Part shown: positions 56,901-64,000 of the stretch, piece after piece
How the letters are laid out: each line of letters starts with the position of its first letter
Position numbering within the stretch: the stretch's first letter is position 1
Assembly (NCBI GenBank): GCA_014218235.1
Contig: CM024758.1
Coordinates: 69,388,206-69,452,205 of the forward strand
Reading direction: 5' to 3'
Origin: Colocasia esculenta
Taxonomy: Eukaryota; Streptophyta; Magnoliopsida; Alismatales; Araceae
Length of the DNA: 64,000 nucleotides
The notes under the pieces: model-generated
Told to the model about the DNA's origin: nothing
Databases searched by the model: none
What the model saw: the letters and a program-made list of their open reading frames with translations, nothing else
Position numbers and translations under genes: made by a program

Positions 56901-57523
56901 TTAGGAATAGTGGAGAAGATGCAATCATATGGAAGCATAATAATGGAAAATTCAATGTCACCTCAGCCTGGAATGAAACCAGAATCAAGGGGAATGCTTG
57001 GTACTACAATAGATGGACCTGGGATCGGCCTACAGTTTAGAAATTCTCTTTATGCACTTGGCAGGTTCTGCATAACAAGCTTCCAACTATTGATAACTTG
57101 CAAAGGAAAGGTAGAATTTTGGCCAATCAATGTGTTCTTTGCTTGAATGATAATGAGAGTGCTGACCATTTGTATTTTAGCTGCACTTACACTAGCTGGA
57201 TTTGGAAATGTATTTTGAGCAGATATGACTTATCTAGAAAGCCTCACACTTCTCTTCATAATGAAATCTATGCTCTTCAGCAAGAGTTCCCTAAGAGTGG
57301 TATTCTATCTTTGATGGTGAAAGTGGCAATCAGAACGGCTATCTGGTGGATATGGAGAGAGAGATGCATTAGAATTTTTGAAGGGAAAAGAAAAGATAAA
57401 GTTCACATCTTGCTTGAGATTCTGCATAATATCAGAAGTAGCATGGAAATGAAGGTGAAGAATGCCAAATTATCTCCTCGTGAGAAAGGGGTTTTAACTA
57501 GGTTCAACTTTACCATTCATTAG
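53911..57523 (+). pseudogene. LINE A ORF2: endonuclease, RT, zf-RVT
   Basis: ATG 53911: MKIISWNTRGMNKPTKCR. Endonuclease includes ILVETKIKS, NGRVWILWNPN, LSAIYASNSAQERI, WMVVGDFNTVRY, DWLSWSNRG, IMARLDRCLIN and YLSDHSLLT. RT 55265-56368 includes NCTFISLIPKSAG, YRPISLCNFIYKVISKVMA, NQSAFIKGRGIHQNV, FKADLRKAFDSVNRSF, GIRQGDPLSPYLFTIAMEGL, catalytic FADD (55970-55981), YLGLPLFS and SKAGRLELIHSVLQS. Then MYGDRIRQDLGAPRN, WKHNNGKFNVTSAWN, zf-RVT (CVLCLNDNESADHLYFSC) and WWIWRERCIRIFEG, with the stop at 57523. Stops at 54271, 54663, 55143 and 57038 are TAG, three or four explained by CAG or TGG changes. A 330-codon open RT remains. Confidence 0.92.
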
Positions 57524-57965
57524 ATTAGATCATTAAAGCTCATTAGTCTACCTGGTTCTCGTAGGTTTTGATTTAATTTATGATTCTACTTTGCAATTCT
57601 CTGCTTGGACTCCTTCTACTAACCTTTCAGGTTCTTGGCATGGCTGCTGCTGCGCATCTATGTGTAGTCTTCTACCATTTTCCAGCATGGAGCATAAAAG
57701 GATTTGGGTGAAAACTTTGTTATGTATCTCCTTATTCCATAGTCTACGGATTGTGTAGTCATGGAATAGTTTTATTGAAGTTTTCAACTTTGTTTAACTA
57801 GATTGTAGTTTGGTGGAGTGAGAACATTCCTCCCCTTTGGGGTAGGGGTGCACTCTCCTGAACTCATCTAGTAGTCTTGTACCTATGGTCATGACTTGTA
57901 TGACCAAAGGTTCTGTAATTTATTCATTCTTAATACCATTTCTTACTTACCAAAAAAAAAAGAAA
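57524..57965 (+). mobile_element. LINE A 3' UTR and poly(A)
   Basis: Hairpin ATTCCAT-A-GT-CTAC...GTAG-TC-ATGGAAT (57734-57767), second hairpin around CCTCCCC-TTT-GGGG (57829-57846), GGTGCACTCTCCTGAACT and TTACTTACC plus poly(A). The TSD ATGTTGATGTTATCTC follows at 57966-57981. Confidence 0.9.
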
Positions 57966-58892
57966 ATGTTGATGTTATCTCTTGGATTCTTGACAGAGGT
58001 AAATTCAGTGCCACCTCAACTTGGAACCAAATAAGAAACAAAAGGCAACACTGGATTCCTTATGACTGGACTTGGGATCGCCCTCTCAATCCCAAGCATT
58101 CTTTATGTACTTGGCAGGCCCTTAACAAGAAGCTCCCCACTCTTGACAACATTCAGAGGAAAGGGTTCTCTATTGCGAATAGATGCTCTTTGTGTCTTAA
58201 TGCTAATGAAACAATTGATCATTTATACTTTGAGTGTTCTTACACTAGATGGATTTGGAAGGAAATCCTGAGGGGATTTGACTTCAGTAGGAATCCGCAT
58301 CAAAGGCTCATTCTGGAATTACAGGCCCTCATGCAAGCTTTCCCAATGAAAAGTAAACTCAGGAGTCTTGCTAAAGTGATTCTCAGATGTACTATTTGGT
58401 GGGTTTGGAGGGAGAGATGTCTTCGGATCTTTGAAGACTGTAAAAGAGATAAGATGAGTGTTCTCATTGACATTCTTTATGATCCTAGAAGCATTGTTGA
58501 GCATCACTTGAAGAAAGAGTGCTTATCTCATCGGGAAAAAGGGGTTTTCACAAGATTTAATTTCTCCTTAAGTTAGCTTTGATCTTTTACTTTCCTCCGA
58601 ATAGTTCCATGAGATGTCTAATGTATTGTGTTTCTACACTAATCTTTATCTCCAAGCTTGGTTCTATTTGTCTATCTCTCTTTGCAAGTTGTCAGAAAGG
58701 ATTCCGTTAGCTTGCTGCTTTGGAGTTGTGCTTGTAGGTCCTTTGTTCAATTTTCTTCCTTTTAAGGACCTGTTATGTTTTCATAGGCTACGGATTGTGT
58801 AGCCATGAACCTTGGCCATAATCTACAGCCTGTGTTGGCCTTTTGTACATTCTTTTCACTTGCAATATAGTTACTTTTACCTACCAAAAAAA
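57966..58892 (+). pseudogene. LINE M, right part: ORF2 C-terminus and 3' UTR
   Basis: Resumes DVDVISWILDRGKFSATSTWN in frame with 29717. The zf-RVT region (CSLCLNANETIDHLYFEC) and WWVWRERCLRIFED follow, with the stop at 58576. The 3' UTR has the hairpin TTCAT-A-GGCTAC...GTAGCC-ATGAA (58780-58809) and ends ACCTACC plus poly(A) at 58892. SIRE-2 gag resumes next. Confidence 0.9.
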
Positions 58893-59515
58893 GTTATATA
58901 GTAAATATAAAGATGTATGTAAAATATTAAAAACTACTAAGAAAAGTCATGCATGTTTAGAAATTACTAACTCATATTTAAAATCTAAAAATGAGCAGTT
59001 AGATAGATAAATTTCTGAATTAAAAGGGAGAAATGAATTATTATTGGAAGACTTGAAAAATAAAAATGAACGAATAACAAATCTAGAAAGTCAGGAAACC
59101 GTAAATAAACTTAAAAAGGAAATTGACACTCTAACCAAGGAAAATGAATATTTAACTAATACAATTGAAAAGCTTACAAATGGTAAATCAACTCTAATAC
59201 TAAAAGGAGCTAGAAGATCGGGTAGGAAGAAGCATGGTTTACGATATACTCCACCAGATAATGAAGAAACAATAGTCCACCCTAAAATCTATCCAACACC
59301 AAAATTTGTAGCTGAACAAAACACTGAATACAAATCTAACTTTAAGTACATCCCAACTGAAAAAGTTAGTAGAATTTCTTGATGTAGTCATTGTAACAAA
59401 TTAGGATATACTAAAGTAACTTGTACAACTAAACACCTAAAATGGATCCCTAAAAGAAAAGATGATGAAACTAACCATCAAGGACCCAAAAGAACTTGGA
59501 TACCTAAATCTTAGT
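58893..59515 (+). pseudogene. SIRE-2 Gag, C-terminal half
   Basis: LYSKYKDVCKILKTTKKSHA, then a coiled coil (59044-59205; SELKGRNELLLEDLKNKNER, KLKKEIDTLTKENEYLTN), an RRSGRKKHGLRYTPP basic stretch and an imperfect knuckle CSHCNKLGYTKVTC (59386-59427). It ends KRTWIPKS stop. Coiled coils before a late knuckle are typical of SIRE Gag. One stop at 59008 and one at 59380 break the frame. It most likely continues the gag begun at 22968; the middle part is missing at the LINE complex. Confidence 0.8.
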
Positions 59516-60960
59516 GTCTTAATTGCAAGGAAGCCTTAGAGCATCGAAGTGGTACCTGGATAGCGGGTGCTCAAGGCACATGACAGGAAACAGGAAATTA
59601 TTCTCACACATTGAAGATGAAGAAGGTATAGTGACATATGGTGACATTGGAAAAGGTACAGTGATCGGCTGCGGTTCGATAGAAACTCAAGGCAGAACTC
59701 TTATAGAAGATGTGTTATGCGTCAAAGGTCTCAAGCACAACTTGATACGTATCAGTTAGCTGTGTGACAAGGGTCATCAAATCAAATTTTAAGAATCTAA
59801 ATACGGCATTATGAAAGATGGTGTAATAGTGTTCGAAGCATGCAGAGAAAAGAATCTATATGTATTGCACCTAGAAGAATTAAAGAATCAGGATGTATGC
59901 CTTGCAGCAAACAAAGAGCATTCAGCTGAATTATGGCACAGGAGATTGGGTCACTGCAGTTTAGATGGAATCAGAAAATTGGTCAAGAGAAATCTAGTGG
60001 AAAGTTTGCCAAAGTAAGTTAAGGATAGAGGGTGCGTGTGAACCTTGTGCAAAAGGGAAGCACACAAAATCATCCTTCAAGTCAAAAATAGTTGTAACCA
60101 CTTCCAAACCTTTAGAACTGTTACATATGGATTTTTTTGGGCCAATGAGAACAACCAATCTTGGTGGAAAGAATTTTGGTTTCGTGATAGTTGATGATTA
60201 TTCAAGATTACATGGGTATCTTTCTTGGAGCATAAATATGACACGTTTGACAGCTTTGTTAAGTTCAGTAAGAAAGTTCAGAATGACAAGATGTTCAGTA
60301 TAATAAGTATTCAATCAGATCATGGAGGAGAATTTCAAAATAAAAAATTTGCAGAATTCTGTGATGATCAAGGAATAGAGCATAATTTCTCAGCACCAAG
60401 GACACCATAGCAAAATGGAGTAGCTGAGAGGAAAAAAAGAACACTATTGGACATGGCCAGAACAATGTTATCAGAATACAACCTTCCTAGATATTTCTGG
60501 GTGGAAGCAATTAACACAGCATGTTACATAATAAATAGAGTGATGATCAGGCCAATCCTGAAGAAGACATCGTATGAACTTTACAAGTAAAAGAAGCCCA
60601 AGATCAGTCACTTCAAGACGTTCAGTTTCCCTTGCTTCATCCACAATAATGGTAAGAGAGATATTGGTAAGTTAGATTCCAAATCTAATGAAGGAATATT
60701 CATGGGGTATGCTTCTAAACCTAAAAGTTATAGAGTCTTTAATAAACAAAGCTTATTAATTGAGCAAACTGTCCATGTTATTTTTGATGAATCTAACCTT
60801 TCCTTGAGAAGGAAGTAGATAGTGATGATGATGATGTAGAAAAATTATCCAAGAAACTGAAGGATACATCTATCGAGGATAATGAAGATCCACCCTTGGA
60901 AGAATTGCAACAGAAAGAAATATCTCATAATGATCTTTCAAAGGAATGAAGATACAAGAA
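59516..60960 (+). pseudogene. SIRE-2 Pol: protease and integrase
   Basis: Protease: SKWYLDSGCSRHMTGNRKLF (59544-59603; the catalytic motif is DSG) and EDVLCVKGLKHNLIRIS. The GAG-pre-integrase segment is ELWHRRLGHCSLDGIRKLV (59930-59990). Integrase: zinc-finger remnant CAKGKHTKSSF, then HMDFFGPMR and IVDDYSR (first Asp), SDHGGEFQNKKF (second Asp, 60319-60354) and NGVAERKKRTLLDMARTML (Glu). An SYELYK region and FMGYASKPKSYRVFNK follow. Frameshifts or stops occur near 59758, 60015, 60208, 60408 and 60588. The order protease-integrase-RT marks Ty1/copia. Confidence 0.9.
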
Positions 60961-62540
60961 GGATCATCCAAGAGACAACATCATTGGAGATCCATCTGTC
61001 GGGGTAAGAACAAGAGGTAATGTTATTCCATGTGATTACTTAGCTTTTGTTTCTCAAATTGAGCCGAAGACAGTCAATGAAGCACTGTCTGATGAATCTT
61101 GGATTTTAGCCATGCAAGATGAACTTAATCAGTTCAAGAGAAACCAAGTTTGGTCCCTTGTTCCGAGACCATCAGATCATCCTGTTATTGGTACCAAATG
61201 GGTGTTCAGAAACAAATTGGATGAAACTAGTGTTATCACTAGAAACAAGGCTAGATTGGTTGCTCAAGGCTATTCCCAAGAGGAAGGCATAGATTTCGAT
61301 GAAACCTATGCACCAGTGGATAGACTAGAGGCTATTAGAATTTACTTGCATATGCTTCTGCATTAGATTTAAAGCTTTTTCAAATGGATGTAAAATCTAC
61401 ATTTTTAAATGGATATATAAAGGAGGAAGTCTATGTAGAACAACCTCCTAGTTTTGATGATGAAGAATTTCTAAATCATGTCTTTAAATTACATAAAGCA
61501 CTATATGGTTTAAAACAAGCACTTAGAGCATGGTATGAAAGGCTTAGTGCATTTTTATTAAATCATGGTTTTATCAGAGGACAGGTAGATAGCACCTTAT
61601 TTATTAAGTCAAGAGTCAAAAATATATTACTTGTGCAAATCTATGTGGATGATATAATATTCGGATCTACTGATGAATCTTTGTGCAAGTACTTTGAAAA
61701 GCTTATGCAGGGAGAATTCGAAATGAGCATGATGGGGGAACTCAATTATTTTCTTGGACTTCAAATCAAGCAAGGCATAGAAGGTACACACATCTGCCAA
61801 GCGAAATACACCAAAGAATTATTAAAGAAATTTGGTTTTGACAATGCAAAGCCACTGTCCACACCAATGAGCACATCTACAAGGTTAGACAGTGATAAAG
61901 ATGGTAAGAAAGTAGATCAAAAATTTACAGAGGTATGATAGGGACATTACTTTATTTAACTGCTAGTAGACCTGATATTTTATTTAGTGTATGCATGTGT
62001 GCAAGATATCAGGCTGATCCTAAAGAATCTCATTTAATTTTAGTTAAAAGGATTTTTAGATATCTAGCTAGAACTCATGATCTAGGTCTATGGTATCCAA
62101 AATCATGTGAAATTAGTTTAGTAGGATATTCTGATGCTGACTATGCTAGATGCAAGGTAGATAGAAAAAGCACCAATAGAAGTTGTCAATTTCTTGCAGG
62201 ATGCTTGATCTCATGGTCCTCAAAGAAACGAAATTCAGTAGCACTGTCAACAGCTGAAGCTGAGGACACGGCTGCTGGAAGCTGTTGCACTCAACTACTG
62301 TGGATAAAACAGTAACTTGGGGATTATGGATTGCACATCAAGACCATTCTTTTATTGTGCGACAACACCAGTGCAATAAATCTCACCAAAAATCCAGTTC
62401 AGCACTCCAGGACAAAGCAATAGAGGTCAGATATCATTTTATTAGAGATTATGTAGTAAATGGTAATATAAATATTTCTTTTATAGATACATTAAATCAG
62501 TTAGCATATATCTTTACAAAGGTCTTACCTGAAGAGTGAT
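60961..62540 (+). pseudogene. SIRE-2 Pol: reverse transcriptase and RNase H
   Basis: RT starts near 61110 with MQDELNQFKRNQVWSLVPRP, GTKWVFRNKLDE and ARLVAQGYSQEEGIDFDETY. After a stop at 61364 come QMDVKSTFLNGYIKEEVYVE, KALYGLKQALRAWYERL, the catalytic YVDD (61642-61653), ELNYFLGLQIKQ and CQAKYTKELLKKFG. A frameshift near 61935 leads to GTLLYLTASRPDILFSVCMCARYQ, then RNase H with GYSDADYARCKVDRKST and STAEAEDTAAGSC (a Tyr usual after the Glu is Asp here). It ends at about 62540. Only a few lesions per kilobase, so this copy is younger than SIRE-1. Confidence 0.92.
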
Positions 62541-62848
62541 TTACGTCTCTTAGAAGAGAATTAGGCATGTGTAATTTGTAATAGATTTTTCTGCATATGA
62601 CTGAAATAATAAAATTATCAGAATAATGACTATTCTCTCCCCTAAAATTAAGAAAATCCCTTTACTGCTTGCATCATAAACTAATCGGATGGTTCAATAT
62701 TCAACAAGTCTTCATCTCATGCGAAATCGTCTCTTTTTGTCGTTTACAACATTTATTGCTATGTCCTTTCAAATGCAACTTTATCTTTTGCTTTTAATCC
62801 CGAAATTTATGCCATACCAATTCCACCTTCTCTCTCATCTCCTTCGAC
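62541..62848 (+). other. spacer between SIRE-2 pol and the envelope-like ORF
   Basis: About 300 bp, AT-rich, without recognisable coding or repeat features. The end of pol (RELGMCNL) is the last protein-like stretch. Confidence 0.6.
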
Positions 62849-64000
62849 TTGTCTGGAACGATTAGCCCTATCGATTCTAGCTCTCTTCCCTTTAGAGATT
62901 TTAAAGAATCCCTCTCTTCCCGCGAAAATTTCTTGAGCGCTTCTCTTCTACTCCTTCCCACGATCCTCCAGAACTTTTCCCTATTCAAATCCATGGCAGT
63001 TTCTAGGGCTTTCGGCACTGTTGGCAGTTACAGCACCGCGTTCCTCACAGTAGAGCAGCAAGAGAGGTTTATGGCAGTGAAGACGAAGCTGTGCGGCAAC
63101 AAGGCAGAGGATGTGGCTGATTTGGAGAAGAACGGGATGCACAGTGTGGTAGCAGCAATGCAGAGGATGAAGTGGACCATGATGGTGACTATCTCAGAGG
63201 CAAGTTATCCAGACCTAGTGAAAGCTTTCTACATTTGTTTGAAATCTGAAGAGGATGGGTCCCTGACTTCCACAGTCAAAGGTACATCCATTCATATTAC
63301 TTTTGCTTTATTGGAATCCCAGTTTGGTGTATCTACCACCAGTCGCACTAGAGTAGACAGTGTTGATATCCACGTCAAGGGTTTGGGGATTATTGGTACT
63401 GAGTACAAGCTGAAGGATGGAAAGATTGACATTAATCAGTTGAATGCCTTCAACTGGATTTTGCGCTTCATTGTCTGCCAAATTCTAGTGCCTAGGAGTG
63501 CAACCTTCCCCACTTGCACAAAAGTAGATTCCGATATAATGCGCTGGGCGATTCAGAACCAAGATATCAACATGGCTAAGGTGATTTTTGAGAGGATGAA
63601 GTTTGCATCTACAATTTTATGGGACAATAAGAATAAGTTAAATGTGTCCCTTCTTATGCTCACCTATTGACAAAGATCTTCTAGCATTTCAACATAGATT
63701 TGAATGATGAGGTGTTCGAGAAAATGGGGCAGCCATCAGAGGCAGGAATCTGAAGAAGAGTGGCTTCTCATTGGTAGCTGGAGTATGGACAAAGACTTCA
63801 GTCACTGAAGGTGAGGCCATCATCGGAGAAACTCAAGAAGTTCAAATTCCATAGGCAAAGGAAGAAGTAGCTATTGCAGAAAAACCCGTTGTTCCAGTAG
63901 TCCAATATCAGCAAGAAGAAGTCAGGACAGAGATGTCAGTGGTCCAAGAAGAGTAGCAGCAGATGTCAGAGTTGAAGATTCAGTGGTCAGTGAAAGCAGA
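62849..64000 (+). pseudogene. SIRE-2 envelope-like ORF (runs off the window)
   Basis: A 273-codon frame, 62849-63670, begins MSGTISPIDSSSLPFRD, with a serine-rich N-terminus and no clear signal peptide (a likely alternative start is MAVSRAFGTVGSYSTAF at 62993). FLTVEQQERFMAVKTKLCG and ASYPDLVKAFYICLKSEEDG follow, then ISI-type FALLESQFGVST, a KDGKIDINQLNAFNWILRFIVCQIL core and NMAKVIFERMKFASTILWDNK. This layout matches the plant-transposon (PF20167-like) domain in the extra ORF of SIRE elements. After 63670 the reading continues in other frames with a Glu/Gln/Val-rich tail, comparable to 17180-17578. The role is unknown; no membrane segment is obvious. Confidence 0.75.

Overview
This window is plant nuclear DNA made almost entirely of retrotransposons. 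No host gene, rRNA or functional tRNA gene was recognised. The evidence is Ty1/copia elements of the SIRE type (long LTRs, tRNA-Met-type primer sites, an extra envelope-like ORF after pol), Ty3/gypsy elements with 0.5-3.3 kb LTRs, plant L1-type LINEs (RS-rich ORF1p with a DUF4283-like domain and CCHC knuckle; ORF2p with endonuclease, reverse transcriptase and a C-terminal zf-RVT region), and one tRNA-related SINE. The setting looks like repeat-rich angiosperm heterochromatin; the species cannot be told from the sequence.

Layout. 1-5835: minus-strand gypsy LTR DNA, including a non-autonomous element (gypsy-1) with a 3.35 kb 5' LTR, a 0.94 kb interior encoding only a zinc-knuckle Gag fragment, and a truncated 3' LTR. 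5836-8276: SIRE-1 LTR remnant, primer site and gag. 8277-10813: minus-strand gypsy-2 (internally deleted 3' LTR, RNase H-integrase). 10814-10913: assembly gap. 10914-14261: plus-strand gypsy-3 integrase end and a complete 2.4 kb 3' LTR. 14262-15060: LINE 3' ends with an inserted SINE. 15061-17179: 3' end and LTR of another SIRE. 17180-23650: SIRE envelope-like tail, an LTR broken by nested LINEs F and G, then SIRE-2 gag. 23651-29344: gypsy-4 (LTR, gag with two intron-like inserts, protease, start of RT). 29345-58892: nested LINEs. 58893-64000: SIRE-2 resumes (end of gag, protease, integrase, RT, RNase H, envelope-like ORF).

The LINE block resolves by target-site duplications (TSDs) into boxes: LINE M contains LINE A, which contains LINE B, which contains LINE C, which contains LINE D (minus strand) and LINE E. 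A-E are each about 5.4-6 kb, so the stack consists of near-full-length copies, all decayed by stops and frameshifts. Comparing copies shows two things annotation alone would miss: a 3' UTR hairpin with compensatory changes in nine copies, and a perfect 10-bp stem with variable loops at the 5' end of four copies. Other items of note are two phase-0 GT-AG inserts in a gypsy gag whose four stops are all CAG to TAG, and a SINE with two tRNA-like halves facing each other.
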